From Pseudomonas putida (lineage in GTDB: Bacteria; Pseudomonadota; Gammaproteobacteria; Pseudomonadales; Pseudomonadaceae): a stretch of DNA of 64,000 nucleotides. This document shows, one piece after another, positions 48,851-59,194 of this stretch; position 1 is the stretch's first letter; each line of letters opens with the position of its first letter. The stretch lies in NCBI RefSeq assembly GCF_004357765.1, contig NZ_SMTE01000018.1:33177-97176 (forward strand), given 5' to 3'. The notes under the pieces are model-generated. The model saw only the letters and a list, made by a program, of their open reading frames with translations. It searched no databases and was not told where the DNA came from. A program made the translations under genes and the position numbers.

Positions 48851-49846
48851 CTACAGCCCGGCCAGATGGGTCATGTCCTGCCGGTGCGCTTGCAGATAGG
48901 GCAGCACGGCCCCCAGCAAAGGCGCCTTGAACGGCTCCTGGAAGCGATGGGCCAAACCTGGAATCAGCCGCAGCTGGCTGCCCCGGATGTGCGCCGCCAG
49001 GTGCACGCCATGCATCACCGGCAGCAACGGATCGGCCGTGCCATGCACCACCAGGGTCGGCACCCGTAGTCGGTTGAGCAACTCGACCCTGCTCGGCTCG
49101 GCGAGAATCGCCATGATCTGCCGCTTCGCCCCTTCGGGATTGAACGCCCGATCGTAGGCCTCCGCGGCCTGTTGCAACAGCGCCTGACGATCATCCTGGA
49201 CCTGGGGACTGCCCAGCGCTGCCAGCAGATCGGCCTGCTGCTCGATGGCCATCTCGCGGTTGGGCGCACTACGCCGGGCCAGTAGGGTGACCAGCGCCGG
49301 GGCAGGGGCCGGCAGCCCAGCTGCACCGGAGCTCGACATCACCAAGGTCAGGCTGTGCACCCGCTCAGGCGCCATGGCCGCCATGTGCTGGGCGATCATC
49401 CCGCCCATGCTCACGCCCAGCACGTGGAACTGACGGACTTCCAGTGCATCCATCAGGCCGAGGCCATCAGCGGCCATGTCGGTCAGGGTGTAGGGCGCAG
49501 CCACCGGCAGCCCCAGCTTGTAACGCAGCAGTTCGACGGTGAGGTTGGCCCCCGGTGGCGGCTGGTTCCAACGCGAAAGACCGACGTCGCGATTGTCATA
49601 GCGGATCACCCGGAAGCCTTGGCGGCACAAGGCCTCGACCACGTCGTCGGGCCAGTGGATCAACTGTCCGCCCAGCCCCATCACCAGCAGCAATGCCGGG
49701 TCACGGGGCGCGCCCACGCTCTGATAGACCAGGCTGACTGCGCCCACCTCGGCACGTTGCACCGTGACAGAGGTGTCGCAACGCTGTTCGGCGAACGCCG
49801 TGCAGGTGCTGAACAGAAAGAAGACAAAAGCAAGTAAAGCCCGCAT
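48851..49846 (-). CDS. Exported alpha/beta hydrolase
   Basis: A 331-residue hydrolase with a signal peptide ([20 protein letters not shown]). The nucleophile elbow is GVSMGG (Ser146). The oxyanion region is [11 protein letters not shown], the acid is probably the Asp in HGTADPLLP, and the catalytic His is in IPGLAHRF. It resembles esterases or lipases acting in the periplasm; substrate unknown. It is convergent with glpM. Confidence 0.88.
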   Translation of the reverse strand: MRALLAFVFFLFSTCTAFAEQRCDTSVTVQRAEVGAVSLVYQSVGAPRDPALLLVMGLGGQLIHWPDDVVEALCRQGFRVIRYDNRDVGLSRWNQPPPGANLTVELLRYKLGLPVAAPYTLTDMAADGLGLMDALEVRQFHVLGVSMGGMIAQHMAAMAPERVHSLTLVMSSSGAAGLPAPAPALVTLLARRSAPNREMAIEQQADLLAALGSPQVQDDRQALLQQAAEAYDRAFNPEGAKRQIMAILAEPSRVELLNRLRVPTLVVHGTADPLLPVMHGVHLAAHIRGSQLRLIPGLAHRFQEPFKAPLLGAVLPYLQAHRQDMTHLAGL

Positions 49847-50042
49847 GAAAAAACACCAGAATGCAGATCCCCAGTAGATCGGGAGTCTGATGAATTCCCG
49901 ACGGTCGCGCTGCCACAGTTCAGTGACAGTTTGGTGACCGCTGCCGAGCGGTCAGCGACAAGCACCTGTCGACAGCGCCGCCAACATGAGGGAAACTCAA
50001 CTTATCCCGTCTATCACCCTATTCTTGTTCCCGGAGTCAGCC

Positions 50043-50960
50043 GTGCTGGAGATGCGCCACCTGAAAACCCTTCATGCCCTGCGCGAAGCCGACAGCTTGG
50101 TGGAGGCCGCCGAGCGCCTGCACCTGACTCAGTCGGCGCTGTCGCACCAGTTCAAGGAGCTTGAAGAGCGTCTGGGCCTGCCGTTGTTCGTGCGCAAGAC
50201 CAAGCCGATCCGCTTCACCAGTGCCGGATTGCGCCTGCTGCAATTGGCCGACGCCACCCTGCCGCTGCTGCGGGGTGCCGAACGCGACATTGCCCGGCTG
50301 GCCGGCGGCACCGCCGGACGCCTGCACATGGCCATCGAATGCCACAGCTGCTTCCAGTGGCTGATGCCGACCATCGACCAGTTCCGCGACGCCTGGCCTG
50401 AGGTCGAGTTGGACCTGGCCTCGGGCTTCGCTTTCGCCCCCCTGCCCGCCTTGGCTCGCGGCGACCTGGATCTGGTGGTGACGTCCGATCCCCTGGACCT
50501 GGCAGGCATCACTTACGTGCCGCTGTTCACCTACGAAGCCATGCTGGCGGTGGCCAACCAGCATCCGCTGGCGAACAAACCCTACATCGTGCCTCAGGAC
50601 CTGATCGACCAGACGTTGATCACCTATCCAGTGGAACGCGATCGCCTGGATATCTTCACCCGGTTCCTCGAACCCGCCGACATCGAGCCGGCTGCGGTAC
50701 GCACCTCGGAACTGACGGTGATGATGATGCAGTTGGTGGCCAGCGGCCGTGGCGTGTGCGGCATGCCGCACTGGGCATTGCACGAGTACAGTTCGCGCGG
50801 CTACGTGAAAGGCAAGCGCCTCGGCGAAAAAGGCCTGTTCGCCACACTCTACGCAGCGGTGCGCACCGACATGCTCGATGCGCCGTACATGCGCGACTTC
50901 CTGCTGACCGCCAAGGACACCTCGTTCGCCACCCTCGACGGCGTCAGCGCAGTGCGCTGA
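50043..50960 (+). CDS. metR: Methionine biosynthesis regulator MetR (LysR family)
   Basis: A 305-residue LysR-type regulator. The N-terminal helix-turn-helix (about 16-40) reads SLVEAAERLHLTQSALSHQ, and the effector domain (about 90-300) binds homocysteine in MetR. The start MLEMRHLKTLHALREADS is nearly that of P. aeruginosa MetR. GTG at 50043 has GGAG 6 bases upstream. No met gene adjoins it. Its last 17 bases overlap the end of the convergent Nudix gene. Confidence 0.92.
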   Translation: MLEMRHLKTLHALREADSLVEAAERLHLTQSALSHQFKELEERLGLPLFVRKTKPIRFTSAGLRLLQLADATLPLLRGAERDIARLAGGTAGRLHMAIECHSCFQWLMPTIDQFRDAWPEVELDLASGFAFAPLPALARGDLDLVVTSDPLDLAGITYVPLFTYEAMLAVANQHPLANKPYIVPQDLIDQTLITYPVERDRLDIFTRFLEPADIEPAAVRTSELTVMMMQLVASGRGVCGMPHWALHEYSSRGYVKGKRLGEKGLFATLYAAVRTDMLDAPYMRDFLLTAKDTSFATLDGVSAVR

Positions 50961-51357
50961 TGGCCTGGCGGTACAACGGAAGGATCAGGTCACGGGTCAG
51001 TGGCGCCAGCTCCAGGGCCGGCACCTGATCGGGGGCCAACCAGAACACTTCCTCGATTTCCGCAGCGGGGGTGACCACGGCATCGGTCTCGACCCGATAC
51101 AACTGCGCCTGTACCTCGAAACCCGGCTCGTTGGCCGCAGGGGCGCTGAACTGGCCCAGATGGACAGCCTGGGCCGGGTCGATGCACAGGCCGAGCTCTT
51201 CGTGCAGCTCGCGCGCCAGGGCCTGGACTGCCGTCTCCCCTGCATCGATCTTGCCACCGGGTTGCATGAAGGCCTGGGTGCCGCGCTTGCGCACCAGCAG
51301 GGTGCGACCTTGAGAGTCGATCAGCAGGGCGGCGGCGATGCGAATGGTGTTGGGCAT
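50944..51357 (-). CDS. Nudix hydrolase
   Basis: A 137-residue Nudix protein. The full Nudix box G-x5-E-x7-R-E-U-x-E-E-x-G-U spans Gly35 to Leu57. Members cleave nucleoside diphosphate derivatives; the substrate here is unknown. The 3' end overlaps metR by 17 bases. Confidence 0.93.
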   Translation of the reverse strand: MPNTIRIAAALLIDSQGRTLLVRKRGTQAFMQPGGKIDAGETAVQALARELHEELGLCIDPAQAVHLGQFSAPAANEPGFEVQAQLYRVETDAVVTPAAEIEEVFWLAPDQVPALELAPLTRDLILPLYRQAISALR

Positions 51358-51457
51358 GAGGAGCTCGCTGGACAGAAGTGAAGAGGCGCAGCAGTCTACC
51401 GTGATCCGCGACGAACGGCCCCTTGCTAAAACCGGTCGTTCCCACCATAACCACTCT

Positions 51458-54400
51458 ATGAACCTGCCAGCTCACCAACACCCGGTGCTCGAGCTGTTCC
51501 ACCCAGCCGTCGGCGCCTGGTTCCGTCGCCATTTCGCCACGGTCACCGACGCCCAAGCCCGCGCCTGGCCGCTGATCCATGCCGGCCAGTCGATGCTGCT
51601 CGCCGCCCCGACCGGTTCGGGCAAGACCCTCAGCGCTTTTCTCGCGGTCCTGGACGAGCTGTTTCGCCAGGGCTTGGCCCACGGCGGCGAGCTGCCCGCA
51701 CGCACCCAGGTGGTCTATGTCTCGCCGCTCAAGGCACTGTCCAACGATATCCGCTTGAATCTGCAAGCCCCGCTGGAAGGCATCGGCCAGGTCCTCACCG
51801 AGCAAGGCCTGCCGGCACCGCACATCACCACCGCGGTGCGCACCGGCGATACTCCGCAGAAGGAGCGGGCCGCCATGCGTAAGCTGGCTCCGCACATCCT
51901 GGTGACCACTCCTGAATCGCTGTATGTGCTGATGGGATCGGCCTCCGGTCGCCAGGGGCTGGCCGACGTGCGCACGGTGATCGTCGACGAGATCCACGCC
52001 TTGGCCGGCAACAAGCGCGGTTGTCACCTGGCATTGACCCTGGAGCGCCTGCAAAGCCTGTGCGGCCGACCGCTGCGGCGCATCGGGCTGTCCGCCACCC
52101 AGCGCCCGGTCGAACGGGTGGCGCAGTTTCTGGTTGGCCAGCAACGGCCATGCGCGATCGTCGACGTCGGCCATGCGCGCCAACGCGACCTGGCCATCGA
52201 GGTACCACCTGTACCACTGGGCGCGGTCATGGCCACCGATGTCTGGAACCTGGTGTACGACCGCCTGGCGGCCCTGGCCCGCGAACACCGCACGACGCTG
52301 GTATTCGTCAACACTCGCCGCCTGGCCGAGCGCCTGACCCGCCACCTCAGCGACCGTCTGGGCAAGGACGCAGTCGCCGCGCATCACGGCAGCCTGGCCA
52401 AGGAGCTGCGTCTGGAGGCCGAACAACGCCTGAAGAATGGCCAGTTGCAGGTGCTGGTGGCGACCGCTTCGCTGGAGCTGGGCATCGACATCGGCGATGT
52501 CGACCTGGTCTGCCAGATCGCCTCGCCGGGCTCGATTGCCGCATTCCTGCAGCGCGTCGGCAGGTCCGGCCACCAAGTCGAGGGCATTCCCAAGGGACGC
52601 CTGTTCCCCACCTCGCGGGACGACTTGATCGAATGCGTGGCGCTGCTCGACTGCATCGGCCGGGGCGAACTCGACCAGTTGCACATTCCCAAGGCGCCGT
52701 TGGACGTGCTCGCCCAGCAGATCGTGGCCGAGACCAGCAACCACCCCTGGGCCGAGCAGGCGCTGTTCGATTGCCTGCGTCAGGCCACCCCCTACGCCGA
52801 CCTTGACCTTGCTCACTACCAGGCTCTGTTGCACATGCTCGCCGAGGGCTACAACGGTCGCCAGGGCGTGCGTAGCGCCTACCTGCACCGCGATGCCGTC
52901 AGCGGCATGCTGCGCGGGCGCCGGGGCAGCCAGCTGACCGCCTTGACCAGTGGCGGGACCATTCCCGAAACCGCCGACTATGCCGTGCTACTCGAACCCC
53001 AGGCGCTGAACATCGGCAGCGTCAACGAGGACTTCGCCGTGGAGAGCATCGCCGGCGATATCTTTCAGCTGGGCAATGCTTCTTACCGCATCCTGCGCGT
53101 GGAGCCAGGGCGCGTGCGCGTGGAGGACGCCCACGGGCTGCCGCCGACCATCCCATTCTGGCTTGGCGAAGCACCGGGGCGCAGTGACGAACTGTCCGCC
53201 GCCGTGGCGCGGCTGCAGGCTCGCCTCGATGAGCAGTTGACACTGGCCGGTGGCGACTGCGCGCAGGTGCTGGCCTGGCTGCAGGCGACCTTCGCATTGG
53301 GCGAGGACAGCGCCAGCCAACTGCTCGACTACCTGGGGCGTACCCGCGAAGTGCTCGGTGCCCTGCCGTCCCAGCAAACCTTGGTGATGGAGCGCTTTTT
53401 CGACGAGTCCGGCGGTACCCAGCTGATCATCCATTCGCCCTACGGCAGCCGGATCAACAGGGCCTGGGGGCTGGCCTTGCGCAAGCGCTTCTGCCGCACC
53501 TTCAACTTCGAGCTGCAGGCGGCAGCCAGCGAGGATGCGATCGTCTTGTCGCTGTCGACCAGTCACAGTTTCGAACTGGACGAGGTGTGGCGTTACCTGA
53601 ACAGCCGCAGCGCCGAAGCCATTCTGATCCAGGCGCTGCTCGACGCGCCGTTGTTCGGCGTGCGCTGGCGCTGGAACGCCGCCGTGGCCATGGCCTTGCC
53701 GCGCTATGTGGGCGGTCGCAAGGTGGCGCCGCAGATCCAGCGGATGAAAAGCGAAGACCTGATCGCCGCGGTGTTCCCCGACCAGATCGCTTGCCTGGAA
53801 AACCTCGCCGGCGAGCGGGAGATTCCCGAACATCCCCTGGTGGAACAGACACTCGACGATTGCTTGCACGAAGCGATGGACAGCGAAGGCTGGCTGGCCC
53901 TGTTGCGGCGCATGGAGCGTGGTGAAGTGCGCCTGCTCAGCCGCGACCTGCCCGCCCCTTCGCCGCTGGCCTCGGCCATTCTCAATGCGCGTCCCTATGC
54001 CTTCCTGGACGATGCGCCGCTGGAGGAGCGGCGCACCCAGGCGGTGCTCAACCGGCGCTGGAACGAGGTGCACAGCGGCGACGATCTGGGCGCGCTGGAC
54101 GCCGATGCGATCGCTGCCGTGGCCATGGAAGCCTGGCCACAACCCAACGGGGCGGATGAGATGCACGAAGCCCTGATGAGCCTGGGCGCTATCAGCCAGG
54201 ATGAAGTCCAGGCCAACCCCAGCTGGGATCTGCTACTGCGGCAACTGGCCAAGGGCGGACGTGCCCTGCGTCTGGCGCAACACAAACTGTGGCTGGCCCG
54301 TGAGCGGCAGAACCTGTTGCAGGCGCTATATCCCAACCTGCCGATGGAGCCCGCGCTGGAGCTGCTACCTGGTTTTGACCAAGTCATCGACCCCGACACC

Positions 54401-55738
54401 GCACTGTGCGAACTGCTGCGCGCGCGCCTGAGCGGACATGGCCCCATGACCCTGACGCAGATTGCCGCGCCGTTGGGCAAATCCGGACCTGCAATCGAAC
54501 AGGCTCTGGCTCGCCTGGAAGCCGAAGGCTATGTGCTGCGCGGCCATTTCACCCCAGGACAGGCCAATGTGCAGTGGTGCGAACGCCACCTGTTGGCGCG
54601 CATCCATCGTTACACGGTCAAACGCCTGAGGCGGGAGATCGAACCGGTCAGCCTGCAGGACTTCATGCGCTTTCTCTTCGACTGGCAGCATCTGGCCGGC
54701 GCCGAGCGCTTGCGTGGGCCTCAGGCGGTGGCCGAGGTGCTGGGCCAGTTGCAGGGTTTTCCCAGTGCGGCGGGGGCGTGGGAGGCCGAGCTGCTGCCAG
54801 CACGAATCGCCGACTATAGCCCGCATTGGCTCGATGAGGCCTGCCGCAGCGGCCAGTTCAGCTGGTGTCGGCTGGCGACGAGCGTGTCCAGCAGCACCTT
54901 GTCCAGTACACCGCTGGTACTGCTGCCAAGGGAACACCTGGGCTATTGGCGCAGCCTCGCTCCGGCTGTCGCGCCGGACACTCTGGGCGCCCGGGCGCAA
55001 CGTGTGCATGGCGTATTGCTGGAGCAAGGGGCGTTGTTCTTCGATGAACTGAGCCAGGAGGCCCACCTGTTGCCCAGCGAGCTCGAAACCGCCCTGCAGG
55101 CGCTGGTCGGTGCCGGGCTGGTCGGTGCCGACAGCTTCAGCGGCCTGCGCAGCCTGATCACGCCGGCGGCTAAACGCTCATCGCGCAATAGCCGGCGCGG
55201 CCACGCGCCACTCGCCAGCAGCATGGCCCACGCTGGGCGTTGGGCCCTGCTGCGCCGGGGTTCAGGTACGCTGGACGAGCAGCAGCGGTTGGAGCATATC
55301 GCCCATGCGCTGCTGCGCCGCTATGGGGTGATCTGCTGGCGGCTGTTGGAGCGCGAAAGCGATGTACTGCCGCCCTGGCGCGACCTGCTGCGCTGCTATC
55401 ACCGTCTGGAGGCACGCGGCGAGATCCGCGGCGGGCGCTTCATCGCTGGGCTGGCTGGCGAGCAATTCGCCCTGCCGGAGGCCGTCGGCTTGCTCAGGCA
55501 GGTCCGTCGGCGCGCGCCCGACGGCGCACTGACGGTAATCAGCGCCAGTGATCCCTTGAACCTGGTCGGCTCATTGCTGCCTGGGACGAAGGTTCCGGCA
55601 ATCGGCGGCAACCGCTTGCTGTACCGCGACGGGCTGCCAGTGGCGACACGGGTTGCCGGGCACTACGCCTACCTGGTCGACGCACCGCCCATTGAACAGG
55701 AGAGCTGGCGGCAGAAGCTGCTGCGCGACACGCTTTGA
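51458..55738 (+). CDS. lhr: ATP-dependent helicase Lhr, full length
   Basis: A 1426-residue superfamily 2 helicase. Walker A is APTGSGKT (Lys56), Walker B DEIH begins at Asp177, motif III is SATQR, and QRVGRSGH is motif VI. The core (about 1-860) matches the Lhr-Core helicase also found at 7263-9707. The added C-terminal part (about 900-1426) with winged helices is characteristic of full-length Lhr, for which DNA glycosylase activity has been reported. The ATG at 51458 begins the conserved region. It is divergent from the Nudix gene. Confidence 0.95.
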   Translation: MNLPAHQHPVLELFHPAVGAWFRRHFATVTDAQARAWPLIHAGQSMLLAAPTGSGKTLSAFLAVLDELFRQGLAHGGELPARTQVVYVSPLKALSNDIRLNLQAPLEGIGQVLTEQGLPAPHITTAVRTGDTPQKERAAMRKLAPHILVTTPESLYVLMGSASGRQGLADVRTVIVDEIHALAGNKRGCHLALTLERLQSLCGRPLRRIGLSATQRPVERVAQFLVGQQRPCAIVDVGHARQRDLAIEVPPVPLGAVMATDVWNLVYDRLAALAREHRTTLVFVNTRRLAERLTRHLSDRLGKDAVAAHHGSLAKELRLEAEQRLKNGQLQVLVATASLELGIDIGDVDLVCQIASPGSIAAFLQRVGRSGHQVEGIPKGRLFPTSRDDLIECVALLDCIGRGELDQLHIPKAPLDVLAQQIVAETSNHPWAEQALFDCLRQATPYADLDLAHYQALLHMLAEGYNGRQGVRSAYLHRDAVSGMLRGRRGSQLTALTSGGTIPETADYAVLLEPQALNIGSVNEDFAVESIAGDIFQLGNASYRILRVEPGRVRVEDAHGLPPTIPFWLGEAPGRSDELSAAVARLQARLDEQLTLAGGDCAQVLAWLQATFALGEDSASQLLDYLGRTREVLGALPSQQTLVMERFFDESGGTQLIIHSPYGSRINRAWGLALRKRFCRTFNFELQAAASEDAIVLSLSTSHSFELDEVWRYLNSRSAEAILIQALLDAPLFGVRWRWNAAVAMALPRYVGGRKVAPQIQRMKSEDLIAAVFPDQIACLENLAGEREIPEHPLVEQTLDDCLHEAMDSEGWLALLRRMERGEVRLLSRDLPAPSPLASAILNARPYAFLDDAPLEERRTQAVLNRRWNEVHSGDDLGALDADAIAAVAMEAWPQPNGADEMHEALMSLGAISQDEVQANPSWDLLLRQLAKGGRALRLAQHKLWLARERQNLLQALYPNLPMEPALELLPGFDQVIDPDTALCELLRARLSGHGPMTLTQIAAPLGKSGPAIEQALARLEAEGYVLRGHFTPGQANVQWCERHLLARIHRYTVKRLRREIEPVSLQDFMRFLFDWQHLAGAERLRGPQAVAEVLGQLQGFPSAAGAWEAELLPARIADYSPHWLDEACRSGQFSWCRLATSVSSSTLSSTPLVLLPREHLGYWRSLAPAVAPDTLGARAQRVHGVLLEQGALFFDELSQEAHLLPSELETALQALVGAGLVGADSFSGLRSLITPAAKRSSRNSRRGHAPLASSMAHAGRWALLRRGSGTLDEQQRLEHIAHALLRRYGVICWRLLERESDVLPPWRDLLRCYHRLEARGEIRGGRFIAGLAGEQFALPEAVGLLRQVRRRAPDGALTVISASDPLNLVGSLLPGTKVPAIGGNRLLYRDGLPVATRVAGHYAYLVDAPPIEQESWRQKLLRDTL

Positions 55739-55860
55739 GCCCTTTCATCCGCGAATGATTTTCGCTACCGCGATTTTTAATTTTCAACCGCCGCCCATCC
55801 CGGCTATGGTCGGGGTTTGCCCAGGCCCTGAGCCTGACCGAGCCATCGCAAGGACCCTGT

Positions 55861-57471
55861 ATGAGCCTGTCACTTCTCAGTCGCTATGCCGTCTTCGCCG
55901 CCTGTGTGTTGTTCACCCTGGCCAGTCTGCCGCTGTTGCACCACGAATGGCTGTGGCCCTTCACCCTGACCACCGGCGTTCTCAGCCTGATCGGCCTGTT
56001 CGACCTGCTGCAGACCCGCCACGCGGTGCGTCGCAACTATCCGATCCTCGGCAATATCCGCTACCTGGTCGAAGGCATCCGCCCAGAGATCCGCCAATAC
56101 CTGCTCGAGGCTGATAGCGAGGCCTTGCCGTTCTCCCGCGCGCAGCGCTCGTTGGTGTACGCGCGGGCCAAGAACGAAGGGGCGGACAAGCCCTTCGGTA
56201 CCCTGATCGACGTGTACCAGTCGGGCTTCGAGTTCATCGGCCACTCCATGCGGCCGGCCCCGCTGTCCGACCCGGCGAGCTTTCGCATCATCATCGGCGG
56301 GCCGCAGTGCACCCAACCTTACTCGGCCTCGATCTTCAACATCTCGGCGATGAGTTTCGGCGCCCTCAGCGCCAACGCCATCCGTGCCCTCAACGAAGGC
56401 GCCAAGCTCGGCAACTTCGCCCACGACACCGGCGAGGGCAGCATCAGCCCGTACCACCGAGAACACGGCGGTGACCTGGTCTGGGAACTGGGCAGCGGTT
56501 ATTTCGGTTGCCGCACCGCCGATGGGCGATTCGACCCACAGCGCTTCGCTGAACAGGCGCGCAACCCCCAGGTGCGGATGATCGAGATCAAGATGAGCCA
56601 AGGCGCCAAGCCAGGCCATGGCGGCATCCTGCCCAAGCACAAGGTGACTCAGGAAATCGCCGAGACCCGTGGCGTGCTGATGGGCGAGGACTGCATTTCG
56701 CCTTCGCGCCACAGCGCGTTTTCCACACCGGTCGAGATGATGCACTTCATCGCCCAACTGCGTGAGTTGTCTGAAGGCAAGCCGGTGGGCTTCAAACTGT
56801 GCCTGGGCCATCCCTGGGAGTTCATGGGCATCGCCAAGGCCATGCTCGAGACCGGCATCCTGCCCGACTTCATCGTCATCGATGGCAAGGAAGGCGGCAC
56901 CGGCGCAGCACCGGTGGAGTTCACCGACCACATCGGCGTACCGCTGCGCGAGGGCTTGCTGTTCGTGCACAACACCCTGGTCGGCCTCAACCTGCGCGAC
57001 AAGATCAAGCTCGGCGCCAGCGGCAAGATCGTCAGCGCCTTCGACATCGCCAGCGTACTGGCCATCGGCGCCGACTGGGCGAACTCGGCGCGTGGCTTCA
57101 TGTTCGCCATCGGTTGCATCCAGTCGCAAAGCTGTCATACCAACAAGTGCCCGACCGGCGTGGCCACCCAGGACCCCCTGCGCCAGCGTGCGCTGGTGGT
57201 GCCGGACAAGGCGCAACGGGTGCTGAACTTCCACCACAACACCCTGCGCGCACTGGCCGAAATGCTCGCTGCGGCAGGGCTGGAGCACCCGGCGCAACTG
57301 GAGGCCAAGCACCTGGTCCGACGCGTGTCGGCCACCGAGATCAAGCTGTTCTCGCAGATGCATGTGTTTCTCAAACCCGGCGAGTTGCTGACCGGCGAGA
57401 TCGACGGCGAGTTCTATTCGCGGATGTGGCGGATGGCGAGGGCCGACAGTTTCGAACCGTTATCGGCTTGA
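55861..57471 (+). CDS. FMN-binding glutamate synthase family protein
   Basis: A 536-residue protein. Two N-terminal hydrophobic segments (about 8-24 and 30-50) precede the GltB-type FMN barrel. Cys419-x5-Cys425-x4-Cys430 (SCHTNKCPTGVATQDP) is the 3Fe-4S motif, and IDGKEGGTGAAPVEF is the FMN site. It lacks the glutaminase domain of true GltB, so it is not a normal glutamate synthase. Its substrate is unknown. The 3' end overlaps the convergent glycosyltransferase gene by 12 bases. Confidence 0.92.
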   Translation: MSLSLLSRYAVFAACVLFTLASLPLLHHEWLWPFTLTTGVLSLIGLFDLLQTRHAVRRNYPILGNIRYLVEGIRPEIRQYLLEADSEALPFSRAQRSLVYARAKNEGADKPFGTLIDVYQSGFEFIGHSMRPAPLSDPASFRIIIGGPQCTQPYSASIFNISAMSFGALSANAIRALNEGAKLGNFAHDTGEGSISPYHREHGGDLVWELGSGYFGCRTADGRFDPQRFAEQARNPQVRMIEIKMSQGAKPGHGGILPKHKVTQEIAETRGVLMGEDCISPSRHSAFSTPVEMMHFIAQLRELSEGKPVGFKLCLGHPWEFMGIAKAMLETGILPDFIVIDGKEGGTGAAPVEFTDHIGVPLREGLLFVHNTLVGLNLRDKIKLGASGKIVSAFDIASVLAIGADWANSARGFMFAIGCIQSQSCHTNKCPTGVATQDPLRQRALVVPDKAQRVLNFHHNTLRALAEMLAAAGLEHPAQLEAKHLVRRVSATEIKLFSQMHVFLKPGELLTGEIDGEFYSRMWRMARADSFEPLSA

Positions 57472-58998
57472 ATGGGCGAAGCCAGGACGATCTGCGGGGA
57501 CGGCGAACAACACGGTGCGCAAGCTACCGTCCTGCACGGTCTCGAGTGGCTTCCACACTGCGTCGAGTTGGTCTTCCAACGCGGACCGCGACTTTTGCGA
57601 CACCAGCCAGACCCTCCGGTAGCGCCCCAGCAGGCGTATCGGGTCCGCCACATAGATTGCGGGGGATCTGCCGTAGAGCAACGAATAGACGCCAAAGGTC
57701 GCGGGGTGCGTGCCACTGCTGTCGGGCGGATTCTGGGTGTAGAGCAATACTTCCTGCCCAGTTTCGTTATAGAACTCGGTCGTGTAGAGGATCCAATAAT
57801 CAGCGGCCAATATCGCATCGCCGGGCCGCCATTGGGCATTGATCCGGGCCATCACCGGCCCCGGCGTCTGCGCGACCTGTCGTTCGTAGTAGCGCGCCAG
57901 ATGGACACCTTCGAACACCAGAATGGCGGTAAGGCAAGCGATCCCCCATGACTTGCGGACGGTCACGACGGCAATGGCCAGCACCAGTGGCAGCCCCAGG
58001 AGCGCATAAAGCATATAGCGGTGCATATAGGTCGGCGACACCGCCCAGGTCAGCACCACCGGGATGAAGCAGTAGCCCAGCAGCAACAGACCTGCTCGCA
58101 AGCCCTGGGGACCTTGCCGCCAGACGCGGATCGCCGCGACCGACAGCACCGCAACCAACATCAGACTTGGCAGGAGTGGAACCGGCAAGTTCTGATCGAA
58201 TGCCGAGAAGGCAAACCAGGGCGCGTCTATCAAGGTCAGCGGATCGCGCTGGGCACCGCTCACGAAGCTGACGTCCTGGGTCAGCCACAGCGATACCATT
58301 TGCCGGTTTTCCCATTGAAAAAGCAGATGGGGTAACCAAGGCAGGTAACCCAGCAGCATGACCAAGTGACAGATCCACCAGGCGCGTGATCTGCCAAGGC
58401 TGCCTTCACGGATTCCACTGACACCCAGGACGAACGCCCAATGCGCCAGTACACAAGGCGCCGCAAGATAATGCGTGTACATCGCGGCCAACATCATGCA
58501 GCCATAGCCTGCCAAGTAATGCGTTCGCCGAGTGCTTGCCCAGCGCCACAACAGATAGGTCGCGGTCATCAAGCACAGGCCCACCAAGGCGTACATCCGC
58601 ACCTGCTGGCTGTACCAGACCGCGGCAGGCAGCACAGCGAGCAGCAACCCACCGATCACGGCTGCACGCCAGTTGCCCAAGCGCCAGGTCAGCAACATGG
58701 CCATGCCTACGGTGGCCGTGCCGATGACCACGCTCAACCCACGGACGGCGTACTCGCCACTGCCGAACATCAGCATCCAGTAGTGCAGGATCACGTAGTA
58801 AAGCGGAGGATGGACATCCCGAGTGGTGTGGAAAATGATCTGCGCGACGGGTAACTGCCCGAGGCGGATGCTATACGCCTCGTCAAGCCAGATCAGTGGC
58901 AAGCTCAGTTGATAGACACGCACGACCAGCGCAACAAGCAGGATGCCGGCAACCAGGAAAACCCGCCCGCGGCGGCTCGATCTTGCTGTCGCTTCCAA
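57460..58998 (-). CDS. GT39/ArnT-like membrane glycosyltransferase
   Basis: A 512-residue protein with about 11 hydrophobic helices. LIWLDEAYS near the N-terminus is the acidic pair in the first periplasmic loop used by PMT and ArnT enzymes, and RDVHPPLYYVIL is the next conserved loop. These transfer a sugar from a polyprenyl phosphate to lipid A or a protein. The acceptor is unknown. No polyprenyl-sugar synthesis genes adjoin. Confidence 0.88.
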   Translation of the reverse strand: MEATARSSRRGRVFLVAGILLVALVVRVYQLSLPLIWLDEAYSIRLGQLPVAQIIFHTTRDVHPPLYYVILHYWMLMFGSGEYAVRGLSVVIGTATVGMAMLLTWRLGNWRAAVIGGLLLAVLPAAVWYSQQVRMYALVGLCLMTATYLLWRWASTRRTHYLAGYGCMMLAAMYTHYLAAPCVLAHWAFVLGVSGIREGSLGRSRAWWICHLVMLLGYLPWLPHLLFQWENRQMVSLWLTQDVSFVSGAQRDPLTLIDAPWFAFSAFDQNLPVPLLPSLMLVAVLSVAAIRVWRQGPQGLRAGLLLLGYCFIPVVLTWAVSPTYMHRYMLYALLGLPLVLAIAVVTVRKSWGIACLTAILVFEGVHLARYYERQVAQTPGPVMARINAQWRPGDAILAADYWILYTTEFYNETGQEVLLYTQNPPDSSGTHPATFGVYSLLYGRSPAIYVADPIRLLGRYRRVWLVSQKSRSALEDQLDAVWKPLETVQDGSLRTVLFAVPADRPGFAHSSR

Positions 58999-59194
58999 CC
59001 CAACTCTCCCTGACTTGCGCTGGCGGGTACATTAGGCAAAGTCCGGCCGAATGTGCTACTGGCAGAAATACCAGTTGCCAGGCATCGACCATCCAACTAG
59101 GTGTTTCTCCCCTTTCCACAATTTTTTCACCTCACCCCGCCAACGTCTAAGCTTCAGTCAAGCAAGACGAAAACACCTGGCCGGATTGAAGACT

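Noticed and set aside
50990-52888. A 632-codon frame on the minus strand running through the Nudix gene and antisense to lhr
   Set aside because: It reads the Nudix gene in another frame and the complement of lhr; no domain is seen.
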